64,000 nt of DNA from Streptomyces sp. NBC_00271 (GCF_036178845.1 NZ_CP108070.1:5270001-5334000); one strand, 5' to 3'. Shown: positions 52,413 to 60,983, counted from the stretch's first letter. Notes: generated by a model not told the origin, from the letters alone. A program made the numbers and translations.

Positions 52413-53920
52413 CGGGACGGGGCGGCGCGGGCCGCCACAACCCGGCGTTACGGATACGGGAGCGGATCGGCGAGGAGACCCTCGACGCACTGCTCGCGGT
52501 CCCCGCGCTCCACGACCGATACGCGCGCGCCCTGCTGACCGATCTGGTGGGCGAGGCGCTGGGGCACCGGGCCGACCTGCGGGAACAGTCCACCGTGCCG
52601 CTGCAGCTGCTGGAACTGTTCCGTTTCTGCACCCGTCACCAGGACGGACTGTCGGCGCTCGCGCGGAAACTGCCGATGCTGGAGCCGGGCTGCCCGCAGG
52701 GACCCGTCGTGCAACGGCTCGCCGACGAATGGACGGCCGTGGACTCGCTCGACGGCCTGCCGGAGGTCACCGGTTCCTGGCAGTTCCTCGGTGCCACCCT
52801 GGGCACGCTGGCCATGTCGTACGCCATGCGGACGGCCCTCGTCCGGACGGCCACCGAGGCCAGGGTCTCCGCCCCGCCGCCGCACGCCGACACCTGCTGG
52901 CACGACTTCCTGCACATGGCCGGGCAGGGAGCTCCACGGGGCGGGCTGCCACCGTGGATGGTCTACCTCGACCGCACCGCCGACGCCATGGGCCACCCCG
53001 TCGCGGTCGAGCTGCTCGCACGCAACCGGCAGTGGGCCCTGAGATGCGGCCTGGCCGAGCTGCTCGACCTCGACCGCGCCCGGACTCCGGCGCCACCGCC
53101 GGCAGTCAGGCCGGGCCAGGAATACCTGGCGATCCACATCGCTCCGGACCCGCTGGAGAACGGGCGCTACACGGTCTCGCACTCCCTCATGTCCGACGCC
53201 GGCGGCCCGAACTGGCAGCACGGCGACCCGATGCAGCGGGTGCCGACCGACGGGCTGCAGCATGCCGTGACCCGCATCATCAAAACGGTCGAAGGGGGCG
53301 GCGGCGACCGGCTGGCCCATGTGTGGCTGGAGTTCGTGCTCCCCTTCGAACTGCTCAACCTGCCCGTCGACTGGTGGCCCCGGGACACCACCGAAGTACC
53401 GAACGTGCCGCTCGCGGTGGACTACCCGGTGGTCGTGCGCAGCCTGGACCGGCTGCAGAACCGGGACTGGTACCGGTTCTGGCGTACCCGCTGGCAGCAG
53501 CTGGCGCGCGACGAACACCCGTCGAAGTCGGTGTACGTCAACGTCGCGCACCAGAACGGCAACCATCTGCGCGGCCTGGAGGCCCGCCTCGGGGACAACG
53601 AGCACTGCGTGGCCCTGGTGCTGAGCGAGCCGCCGCTGCCCGACCACGGCAACGGCCGCCGGGAGCTGCACGCGGCCCTGCGCAGCGGGCTGCCCGTGGT
53701 GATCTGGCACCGCGCGGGCCGCTCCACCAAGGAGTTCCGGGGTGTCCTCGACGGGCTCCTCACCGAGGGCCTGTCGCGGTTCCCGGCCAAGGTGGCCGCC
53801 TACCGCCGCCGTGCGGCGATCGACGCCGCCGACGACGAGGACGCCGCACACATCGGCCGCCACCTCGCGGTCCTGTGGGACGACCCCGACCGCAAACCCG
53901 TGCGTCCCGAGCCACCGTGA
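52409..53920 (+). CDS. EAD2-VMAP-C protein (vWA-MoxR-associated protein)
   Basis: 503 residues. The N-terminal EAD2 (about 15-110; LREQSTVPLQLLELFRFC ... DGLSALARKLPMLE) pairs in sequence with the upstream TIR protein. A helical middle segment (about 110-230) follows. The C-terminal part from about 235 (YLAIHIAPDPLENGRYTVSHSLM ... HVWLEFVLPFELLNLPVDWW ... PVVIWHRAG) matches my memory of the VMAP-C domain. In the VMAP ternary systems proposed by Aravind and colleagues, this protein links a MoxR ATPase and a vWA protein to effectors. The TTG start overlaps the previous stop, and the stop overlaps the next GTG. Confidence 0.75.
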   Translation: MTGRGGAGRHNPALRIRERIGEETLDALLAVPALHDRYARALLTDLVGEALGHRADLREQSTVPLQLLELFRFCTRHQDGLSALARKLPMLEPGCPQGPVVQRLADEWTAVDSLDGLPEVTGSWQFLGATLGTLAMSYAMRTALVRTATEARVSAPPPHADTCWHDFLHMAGQGAPRGGLPPWMVYLDRTADAMGHPVAVELLARNRQWALRCGLAELLDLDRARTPAPPPAVRPGQEYLAIHIAPDPLENGRYTVSHSLMSDAGGPNWQHGDPMQRVPTDGLQHAVTRIIKTVEGGGGDRLAHVWLEFVLPFELLNLPVDWWPRDTTEVPNVPLAVDYPVVVRSLDRLQNRDWYRFWRTRWQQLARDEHPSKSVYVNVAHQNGNHLRGLEARLGDNEHCVALVLSEPPLPDHGNGRRELHAALRSGLPVVIWHRAGRSTKEFRGVLDGLLTEGLSRFPAKVAAYRRRAAIDAADDEDAAHIGRHLAVLWDDPDRKPVRPEPP

Positions 53921-54978
53921 CCTCGGACCACGTGACCACGGACCAGCAGTGCGGATCCATGACCACGGACCAGCAGTGCGGACCGGCGCCACCGGTCCGG
54001 GCATCGCCACCCCAGTCGTCGTACGGAGGGACGCCGCTCATGCCGCCGAACAGCCAGTCGTGGGGACTGTACCGAGGCACGGGGCTGCCCGGTGCGACAC
54101 AGGAGGAGTGGCCCCAGGCACCGGCCTGGCGCAGTTTCGGCGGCGGCCCCGAGCTCCCCCCGCCCCCCGTCGACGACCCGTGCGCCCCCGCGGTGCTGGG
54201 CACCATCAGGCAGCCACTGCCCGCTCCACCGGACGAGGTGGCCCGGGTGAACGTGGCGCTGCACCTGCGCCGCCCCCTGCTCGTCACGGGCGAGCCCGGC
54301 ACCGGCAAGTCGTCCCTCGCCTACCGCATCAGCGGGGAGCTCGGCCTCGGCCCGGTCCTGCGCTGGCAGATCACTTCCCTGAGCACACTTCGGGAGGGCC
54401 TGTACGACGGCCCGCACGACGGCCCGTACGACGGCGCGCACGAAGGTCATGACGCGGGCGGGCACGACGATGGGATCCGGCTCGGGCCCCTGGGCACCGC
54501 CTTGCTGCCGTACCGCAGGCCCCGTGTGCTGCTGATCGACCGGCTGGACCGGGCCGAGATCAGTCTGCCCGAGGACCTGTGCACGGTACTGGCGGCCGGA
54601 GGATTCTCCCTGCCGGACGCAACGGTGCGCTGCCGAGCCTTCCCCGTGGTGGTCATCACCACCACGGGTGAGCGGGATCTGCCATCGGATCTCGTACGCC
54701 GCTGTGTGACCCTGCGGACCCAGCGGCCCGGCCCGGACCTGCTGCGCGCCATCGCCGCGAACCGATTCCCTGCGGAGCCCGGACGTCCCGGCCCGGCGCC
54801 GGACGCCGTGGACGCCTTCGTCGAACGGGCCACCGCCACCGAGGGACCGGTGCTGGAACGGTTCCTGGACGCACTCCGCCTGGCCGCCGACGGTGTCCTC
54901 CAGGCCGTGGCGGAGGGCGGCGACTGGCAGGAGGCCGTCGACACCCTCTGGCAGTGGACCGCGCCGGAGGAGCCATGA
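53917..54978 (+). CDS. MoxR-like AAA ATPase with degenerate Walker B
   Basis: A 353-residue AAA protein. Walker A GEPGTGKSS (Lys131) is intact. The Walker B region reads RVLLIDRLDRAEISLPEDL, with Arg209 where the catalytic glutamate of MoxR proteins (LIDEIDKA) should be. Sensor 1 reads TTTGERDLPSD with Thr250 instead of the usual Asn. The protein may bind ATP but hydrolyse it poorly. A Gly/Asp/His-rich insertion (YDGPHDGPYDGAHEGHDAGG) lies between Walker A and B. The first 50 residues hold a duplicated TTDQQCG and may be untranslated; ATG 54040 is a possible later start. The gene overlaps both neighbours. Confidence 0.8.
   Translation: MTSDHVTTDQQCGSMTTDQQCGPAPPVRASPPQSSYGGTPLMPPNSQSWGLYRGTGLPGATQEEWPQAPAWRSFGGGPELPPPPVDDPCAPAVLGTIRQPLPAPPDEVARVNVALHLRRPLLVTGEPGTGKSSLAYRISGELGLGPVLRWQITSLSTLREGLYDGPHDGPYDGAHEGHDAGGHDDGIRLGPLGTALLPYRRPRVLLIDRLDRAEISLPEDLCTVLAAGGFSLPDATVRCRAFPVVVITTTGERDLPSDLVRRCVTLRTQRPGPDLLRAIAANRFPAEPGRPGPAPDAVDAFVERATATEGPVLERFLDALRLAADGVLQAVAEGGDWQEAVDTLWQWTAPEEP
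53933..53982 (+). repeat. Two 23-base direct repeats near the AAA gene start
   Basis: Positions 53933-53955 and 53960-53982 are identical (core ACCACGGACCAGCAGTGCGG), period 27. The period keeps the AAA reading frame and duplicates the peptide TTDQQCG. Confidence 0.85.
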
Positions 54979-57900
54979 CGGGGCCCGGCCCGTTTCCCGC
55001 GGCGCTCCCGCCGGGGCTCCCGGAGGCCCTGCGGCACATCGGCACCGCGCTCGGCACCGCGCTCGGCACCGCGGTCGGCCGCACCGCTGTCCGGGACGTG
55101 GCGGTGGTGGCGGACTCGGGGCCGACGATGGGGATCTGGCACCGGACGGTCCACGAGTTCGCCACGGCGCTGCATCGGTGCGGGGCCTTCGGCCGGATCA
55201 CCACGCACAGGCTGCCGTACGGGCACAGTGCCGACCCCGCGACCCTGCCGCGTCACCGTGCGGGCACCCGGCTGACCCTGCTCCTCACCGACGGCGCGGG
55301 CCCACGCTGGCGCACCCACGAGGTGGAACCGCTGCTGCGCCGCTGGGGCCAGTCCGGACCGCTCGCGCTGATCCACCTGCTGCCGCACCCGGTGTGGCAC
55401 ACGACGGGGCTGCGCGGCTGGCAGGTGCTGCTGCGCGCGCCCGCCCCGGGCGCGGCCAACCACCGAATGCGGTGGCGGCCCCGCGGCCTGGGCCCCGATC
55501 TCCACGGCCTGCCGCCGGCCCACCGTCCCGACGTGGCGGTGCCCGTGCTCGAGCTCGCCCCCCGCTGGCTGGACGCCTGGTCCGGCCTGCTGGGCGGGGG
55601 CCCGCCGTCGTGGCTGCCGATGACGGTGATGTTCCCCCGCGCGCGCGTACCCGCCGCTCCGGCGGCGGAGCCCGACCCCACCCCGGCGGCTCGGGTGGCG
55701 CGATTCCAGTCGTCCGTGCCCCGGAGCGTGTTCACGCTCGCCACCATGCTCTCCGCGACACCCCTCGACGCCGGGCTGATCGAGGAGGTGCGGGGCGCGC
55801 TCCTGCCCGGCACCTCCCTCACCGACGTCGCACACCTACTGGTGCACGGCCTGGTCCGGCCGGCCGACGGCGGGCACACCACGTTCGCGTTCGCCCCCGG
55901 GATCCGCGAGGAGCTCTTGGCCACCGGACGGCGTACCGATGTGGTGCGGGTAGTCGAGTTGATCGGGGATCGCCGGGGATCCGGCGGGGAACACTTGTGG
56001 CGACTGCCCCGGTTGCTGCGCGGGGCCGCCGTGCACCGACTCCCGCCGGTCGACGCGGAGTCCGGGCCGTGGCTCATGGCGGAGAGCGCTGTGCTCCACG
56101 CCCTGTCCGGGCCGTTCCTGAAGCCGGCGAGGGAGGTCGACGAGGCCCTCGCGGCCGCCCCGGCCGATCGGACCCGCCCGCAGCACGCACAGCACCACGG
56201 CACCGCCATCGCACCCGCAACACCCACAGCACCCAGCGATGCCGTCGTCCGGCTCCCGGACGACGCCGACCGTCGGACCGATCAGGGGAAGAGGAGGCCG
56301 GTGATGCCGCAGCAGGCCCCGGCGAGCACGGTGGGCAACGGACGTACCAGGAGCACGCCCACGATCTGGGGAAACATCCCGCCCAGGAATCCGAACTTCA
56401 CGGGCCGCGAGGAACTCCTCGACAAGCTGCACCAGCGGCTGTTGCGGGAGAAGGCGACCGCCGTGCTGCCCCACACGCTGCACGGCATGGGCGGCGTCGG
56501 CAAGAGCCTGCTGGCCGTCGAGTACCTCTACCGTCGTATGGCGGAGTACGACGTGGTCTGGTGGATCTCCGCGGAGCGCACCGCGCAGATCTCCCTGTCC
56601 CTGGTGGAACTGGCACCGCGCCTGGGCCTGCCGACCGGGTCCGACGTCTCCTCGACCGTCGCCTCGGTCCTGGAGGCGCTGCGTATCGGCGTGCCCTACG
56701 CCAACTGGATCCTGGTCTTCGACAACGCCGAAAGCCCGGAATCCGTACGGCAGTTCTTCCCGGCCGGAGGACCGGGCAACATCCTCGTCACCTCGCGCAA
56801 TCCGCAATGGGCCTCCGTCGCCCGGCCGCTGGAGGTCGACGTCTTCATGCGGGAGGAGAGCAAACAGCTGCTGCGCATACGCGGCCCGGAGATCAGCGAC
56901 GCGGAGGCCGACCGGCTCGCGGAGGCACTCGGTGACCTGCCGCTCGCCATCGAGCAGGCCGCCGCCTGGCACGCGGAGACGGGCATGCCCGTGGACGAGT
57001 ACCTGCGGCTGCTCGACGAGAAGCGCGTGGACCTGCTGCGCGGCACCGCGCCGCTCGGCAACCAGCATCCGGTGATAGCGGCCTGGAACATCTCCCTGGA
57101 CCGGCTGGAGGCCAAGAGCCCGGCCGCGTACCAGCTGCTTCAGGTGTGCTCCTTCTACGCGCCCGAACCCATCGCGCGGACCATGTTCATGCGGATGCCG
57201 CCCAGTCCCATCACCCCCGAGCTGGACGCCGCCCTGGAGGATCCGATCCGGCTCGGCCAGGCCATCCGCGACATCGGCCGCTACTCCCTGGCCCGCTTCG
57301 ACCACCGCACCAACTCCCTCCAGATGCACCGGCTGGTGCAGGCGGCGCTGCAGTTCCGGATGACGGAGGCGGACCGGTCCACCATGCGGCACGGGGCGCA
57401 CATGCTGCTGGTGGCGAGCGACCCCAACGACCCCAGCAACGCGCTGCGCTGGGACCGGTACGGCGCGCTCTATCCCCACGTGGTGGTCTCCGGCGCGATG
57501 CAGTCCGACGAGACCTGGGTGCGCAGGCTGGTGGTGAACGAGGTCAAGTACCTGCGGCGCTGGGGGGACTACGAATCCTGTCTGGAACTCGCCCGGTCCG
57601 CCTACGACGACTGGTCCGGTCGCCTGGGCGCGGAGCACACCCAGACTCTGCAGATCGCCCGGTGGCTGGCGTTCCTCCAGTTCAGCATGGGCCGTTACAA
57701 GGAGGCTGCCGAGCTCAACACGAAGACGCTGGAAGCACATCTCAGGTCGCTGGGTCCCCACCACCAGGACACGTTCGCCGCGCTCGGCAACGTCGCCATA
57801 GACCACCGCGTGCGCGGCGCGTTCACCGAGGCCCTCCAACTCTCCGACTCCGTGCACCAGCAGTACCTGCAACTCATCGGTCCGGACGACCCGGAGACAC

Positions 57901-58841
57901 TGCGGGCGGCGCACAACCTCGGCGTGAGCCTGCGCCTGGTGGGGAAGTTCGCCCGCGCCTACGAGCTGGACCAGCAGACCTGGCACAACCGCATCCAGAT
58001 CTTCGGCCAGGACCACATCGACTCACTGAGCACCTGGCTCGGGATGATCGTCGACCTCCGCGAACTCGGCGACTACGAAACAGCGTTGACCTACCACCGC
58101 GAGATCACCGAACAGGCCACCACACTGCTCGGCGGCAGCAATCCGTTCACCCTGTCCTGCATCCGCCTCCTGGCCGTCGCCCTGCGCAAGGCCGGCGAGC
58201 ACGAGGAGGCCGCCGCGACGGCGCAGCGCATTCGCGCGGACCTCGTCCGCCGGTACGGCGACCGCAACCCCGAGTCGATGGCCGCCACCCTCGAACTGAC
58301 CATCCACCTGCGCCACCGGGGAGACCTGGAGGAAGCACTGCGTCTGGGTACGGCGATCTGCCGACGGTACGAGGAGACGTACGGCAAGCACCACCCGCAT
58401 GCCCTGTCCGCCGCGGTGAACCTCGCGATCACCTATCGGCTCCTGGGCGACGCCGCGGCCGCACAGTACATCGACGCCGTGGCGCTCGAGCAGTTCACAC
58501 GGACGCTGGACGCGACGCACCCCTCCGCGCTGGTGTGCCGCACCAATCTCGCCAGCGACCACTACGCGCTCGGTGACGCGGTCGGCGCGCTGGACCTCGA
58601 CACCGAAACACTCCGCAGGTCCCGGGAGGTCTTCGACGACGCACACCCCTCCACCCTGGCCTGTGCCGCGAACCTCGCCATGGACCTACGGGCCGTGGGA
58701 CGGGATGAGGAGGCGGAGGCACTGCACGGCGACACCCGCGACCGTCTCCACCGCACCTTGGGCAGCGGACACCCGGCCGTCGCCCAGGCCGCGGACTGGG
58801 ACCACCGCGCGAACTGCGACATCGATCCGATGCCGCTGTGA
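54975..58841 (+). CDS. SAV_2336/vWA-like head, NB-ARC NTPase and TPR protein (FxsT-like)
   Basis: 1288 residues. Residues 1-360 resemble the SAV_2336 N-terminal family: VAVVADSGPTMGIWHRTVHEF looks like a vWA strand and MIDAS-type loop, and LTLLLTDGAGPRW follows. Residues about 445-860 are an NB-ARC STAND NTPase: entry motif WGNIPPRNPNFTGREELL, P-loop GMGGVGKS (Lys510), Walker B WILVFDNAE (Asp583) and GDLPLAIEQAA. From about 880 to the end there are roughly nine tetratricopeptide repeats (YKEAAELNTKTLEAHLRSLG, FTEALQLSDSVHQQYLQLIG). The order matches the TPR protein I remember from FxSxx-COOH peptide loci. Probable role: a sensor or switch that oligomerises on signal. ATG 54975 overlaps the AAA stop. 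Confidence 0.85.
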   Translation: MTGPGPFPAALPPGLPEALRHIGTALGTALGTAVGRTAVRDVAVVADSGPTMGIWHRTVHEFATALHRCGAFGRITTHRLPYGHSADPATLPRHRAGTRLTLLLTDGAGPRWRTHEVEPLLRRWGQSGPLALIHLLPHPVWHTTGLRGWQVLLRAPAPGAANHRMRWRPRGLGPDLHGLPPAHRPDVAVPVLELAPRWLDAWSGLLGGGPPSWLPMTVMFPRARVPAAPAAEPDPTPAARVARFQSSVPRSVFTLATMLSATPLDAGLIEEVRGALLPGTSLTDVAHLLVHGLVRPADGGHTTFAFAPGIREELLATGRRTDVVRVVELIGDRRGSGGEHLWRLPRLLRGAAVHRLPPVDAESGPWLMAESAVLHALSGPFLKPAREVDEALAAAPADRTRPQHAQHHGTAIAPATPTAPSDAVVRLPDDADRRTDQGKRRPVMPQQAPASTVGNGRTRSTPTIWGNIPPRNPNFTGREELLDKLHQRLLREKATAVLPHTLHGMGGVGKSLLAVEYLYRRMAEYDVVWWISAERTAQISLSLVELAPRLGLPTGSDVSSTVASVLEALRIGVPYANWILVFDNAESPESVRQFFPAGGPGNILVTSRNPQWASVARPLEVDVFMREESKQLLRIRGPEISDAEADRLAEALGDLPLAIEQAAAWHAETGMPVDEYLRLLDEKRVDLLRGTAPLGNQHPVIAAWNISLDRLEAKSPAAYQLLQVCSFYAPEPIARTMFMRMPPSPITPELDAALEDPIRLGQAIRDIGRYSLARFDHRTNSLQMHRLVQAALQFRMTEADRSTMRHGAHMLLVASDPNDPSNALRWDRYGALYPHVVVSGAMQSDETWVRRLVVNEVKYLRRWGDYESCLELARSAYDDWSGRLGAEHTQTLQIARWLAFLQFSMGRYKEAAELNTKTLEAHLRSLGPHHQDTFAALGNVAIDHRVRGAFTEALQLSDSVHQQYLQLIGPDDPETLRAAHNLGVSLRLVGKFARAYELDQQTWHNRIQIFGQDHIDSLSTWLGMIVDLRELGDYETALTYHREITEQATTLLGGSNPFTLSCIRLLAVALRKAGEHEEAAATAQRIRADLVRRYGDRNPESMAATLELTIHLRHRGDLEEALRLGTAICRRYEETYGKHHPHALSAAVNLAITYRLLGDAAAAQYIDAVALEQFTRTLDATHPSALVCRTNLASDHYALGDAVGALDLDTETLRRSREVFDDAHPSTLACAANLAMDLRAVGRDEEAEALHGDTRDRLHRTLGSGHPAVAQAADWDHRANCDIDPMPL

Positions 58842-58853
58842 CAGATCCGCGCC

Positions 58854-58877
58854 GCTCGGGTCGGGCTTGGCCCGAGC
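58854..58877. terminator. Hairpin between convergent NB-ARC and HExxH genes
   Basis: A 7-bp stem (GCTCGGG, 58854-58860, with 58871-58877) has a 10-base loop, and alternative pairings are possible. It lies in the 43-base gap between the two convergent stop codons. Confidence 0.55.
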
Positions 58878-58884
58878 AGTACCC

Positions 58885-60660
58885 CTACTCCGCGAGCCAG
58901 TGAGCCAGAAGTGCCGGATCGGGCGGGGTGGGCAGCGACCGGCTGACGGCCAGGGCCAGTTCGGGTCGTTCGATCAGGGCGGTCCCGGCGGCTCGCTCGC
59001 CGCACTCGGCCAGCGCAAGGCCGAGTCCGGCCCAGGCGGCGGGTCTGGCGACCGGACCCATGAGTTCCTCGGTGTACAGCTTGACCGCGCTCGCGGCGTC
59101 GCCGTCCACCAGCGCCAGATCGGCGGGAACGACACCCGGCACCGTCCTCGCCGGGTTCTCCGCCGCGCGCAGGGCGTCGAACTCGCCGGGGGCGATGAGG
59201 CTGAGGCGCGCCAGCAGCGCGAGTGTGTCGAGCCGACAGGCGCCCGAATCGGCCCGCAACGCGCGCTCGGGGCGCATGCCGACATCCACGCGCCGCTCCG
59301 CCCGCCAGTCGTCAGCCAGCTCCCTCGCATGCGCCGGGGGCACATGGAGGTGGTGCACACGCCAGGTCGCACGGTGGTGGACCGTCGCGAGATGCGCAAG
59401 GCGCTGTTCACGCGCTCCCACCGACTCCGCAGGCCAGGGCGCGGTCTGTTCGTCCAGGCTGCCGATCAGCGAGCGCCCCAGCGGAGTCAGGGCGGGGTGG
59501 TCGCGCAGGGTCCCGAGCACCGTGCGGACGGCGCTCCGCCACAGCGCGTACTCGAAGCCCGCAAGCCCTTCCGGGCCGCGCGTGCGCCAGTAGTGCGCGA
59601 CCCCTGAGAAGGCATAGGCCCCATGCACCAGCCCCCCGAGGGGGCGCGGATCGTCGCGCCAGGGCGCGTAGAACAGGTCGTCGCACTCATCGAACAGCGG
59701 CGTAAGGAAGATGAGGCCGTTGAGCAGGGTGTGCCGGAACTCATGCAGGACGGCGACCCCCAGCTGCGCCGGGAGGACGTCTTCGTCCTCGTCCGGCTCG
59801 GACAGCAGCAGGCACCCGAACGCGTCGCTCGACGAAGCCGCCCGCGCGCGCAGCCGCTCGCCCCGCGGCAGCGGAATGACGGATCGCAAGCCCGCGGCCA
59901 AGGCCCGGGCGCCGTCCGTGTGACCCTCCACCAGTACCGGCCACATGCGCTCGAACCAGCGCTGCCAGGAAGCGAACTGCGCGGGAGCGAGACGTCCGGG
60001 CGCCGTCAGCTGCGGCACCGGTGCATAGGGTCCGAGGTCGTCGAGGGCGAGGGTGAGGTCGACTCCCGCGTGCTGCGCACGCAGCCACCGCTGCCCCTCC
60101 CATCCCGGGGCGTCGTTCTCCGTCTCGTCCGGCACCGTCACGGTCACACCGCCCGCGCCGACCCGGACCACCCCGTCCTGCCTCCACACCTCGGCGGTTC
60201 CCCGGAGATCGCCACCGACCGTGGCCCGGCCAAGGCCTGGCAGGAACACCCGCCCCTCCCGCACCGGCACACACGCACGGAAGTCGGCCCCGGCGGTGAT
60301 GAACACGGCCGCCGCCAACTGTCCGAGGAACCCCAGCTCCACGTGCAGCGGTGTCTCGATCTCGGTCGCCGCCGCCGGATCCGGGCGGGACAGTCTGCGC
60401 AGCAGGCTCGCCGCCCACACACCCACCTGCGGGTCGAGGAGCACCGTACGGAAGGCCGCCGGGTCCGCCCGCTCGGCGGCTTCGAGCAGCTTCCAGGCCC
60501 GACGGACGTCGTCGGCGTCCGCTGCCGCGTCCAGGATCGCGCGCAACAGCAACAGGCGTCGGCTCGACTCCGCGTCGAGCAGAAAACCGACGGCTTCCTC
60601 GTTCTCGGTGACGGAGTTCAGCGCGTCCAGGACAGGGTTGGAGAGGTGGTGAAGACGCAT
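58885..60660 (-). CDS. HExxH-motif protein, putative 2-oxoglutarate-dependent peptide beta-hydroxylase
   Basis: A 591-residue soluble protein. The only catalytic signature is VAVLHEFRHTLLNG (His306, Glu307, His310). From memory, this type is named mod_HExxH or aKG-HExxH peptide beta-hydroxylase and often occurs next to, or fused with, FxsB radical SAM enzymes. Further features are the downstream SGVAHYWRTRGPEGLAGFEYALWR and a C-terminal helical region (about 450-591). Despite the zincin-like motif these are thought to be Fe/2-oxoglutarate enzymes acting on ribosomal peptides. The start lies eight bases after the stop of the small peptide gene, so the two are coupled. No radical SAM gene is present. 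Confidence 0.8.
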   Translation of the reverse strand: MRLHHLSNPVLDALNSVTENEEAVGFLLDAESSRRLLLLRAILDAAADADDVRRAWKLLEAAERADPAAFRTVLLDPQVGVWAASLLRRLSRPDPAAATEIETPLHVELGFLGQLAAAVFITAGADFRACVPVREGRVFLPGLGRATVGGDLRGTAEVWRQDGVVRVGAGGVTVTVPDETENDAPGWEGQRWLRAQHAGVDLTLALDDLGPYAPVPQLTAPGRLAPAQFASWQRWFERMWPVLVEGHTDGARALAAGLRSVIPLPRGERLRARAASSSDAFGCLLLSEPDEDEDVLPAQLGVAVLHEFRHTLLNGLIFLTPLFDECDDLFYAPWRDDPRPLGGLVHGAYAFSGVAHYWRTRGPEGLAGFEYALWRSAVRTVLGTLRDHPALTPLGRSLIGSLDEQTAPWPAESVGAREQRLAHLATVHHRATWRVHHLHVPPAHARELADDWRAERRVDVGMRPERALRADSGACRLDTLALLARLSLIAPGEFDALRAAENPARTVPGVVPADLALVDGDAASAVKLYTEELMGPVARPAAWAGLGLALAECGERAAGTALIERPELALAVSRSLPTPPDPALLAHWLAE

Positions 60661-60668
60661 CCGCGGGC

Positions 60669-60866
60669 CTAGCCGCCTTCGCTGCCCGCGATCGTGGACA
60701 CAGGACGGCCGACGCGATACGTCAAGCGCTCGATCGACGGCCGTAGAACGGCGTCATCAAGGGCCGCGACCTCCTCGAGCGAGAGTGCCGACAAGGTGGG
60801 AAGCCAGGATTGCGGCGCCCCGGGCACCACCGCTTCACGGGGGGTGACGTGTTCCCTCGATGACAT
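60669..60866 (-). CDS. FxSxx-COOH-like precursor peptide with altered C-terminus
   Basis: 65 residues from ATG 60866 (a TTG at 60884 would add six). The middle, LPTLSALSLEEVAALDDAVLRPSIERL, is the LS-L-EL-ALD-VL-S-RL leader pattern of FxsA peptides, which are cyclophane RiPP precursors. FxsA peptides end in Phe-x-Ser-x-x. This one ends RPVSTIAGSEGG, with no aromatic residue in the tail. The frame is intact up to the TAG, and neither other frame restores an FxSxx end. The next gene encodes the HExxH protein, so this is the likely modification substrate. A TACGGT hexamer six bases before the ATG allows a leaderless transcript. Confidence 0.7.
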   Translation of the reverse strand: MSSREHVTPREAVVPGAPQSWLPTLSALSLEEVAALDDAVLRPSIERLTYRVGRPVSTIAGSEGG

Positions 60867-60923
60867 TACGTCACCGTATATCAACGTGTGCTCTCAAGAA
60901 ACGCAGAACCACTCCCCAGCGAG

Positions 60924-60959
60924 GTGTGCCCGCCCTCCGGCGGCGGAGGGCGGGCACAC
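60924..60959 (-). terminator. Strong terminator after the DHA2 MFS gene
   Basis: A perfect 16-bp stem (GTGTGCCCGCCCTCCG, 60924-60939, with 60944-60959) has a four-base loop. It starts 25 bases past the MFS stop and insulates the precursor peptide gene. Confidence 0.92.
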
Positions 60960-60983
60960 GACCAGGGCGTCGACACCAGGACG

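Noticed and set aside
60669..60720. Frameshift that would restore an FxSxx tail in the small peptide
   Set aside because: Reading the last 50 bases in the other two frames gives no Phe-x-Ser-x-x-stop, so a simple sequencing error does not explain the altered end.
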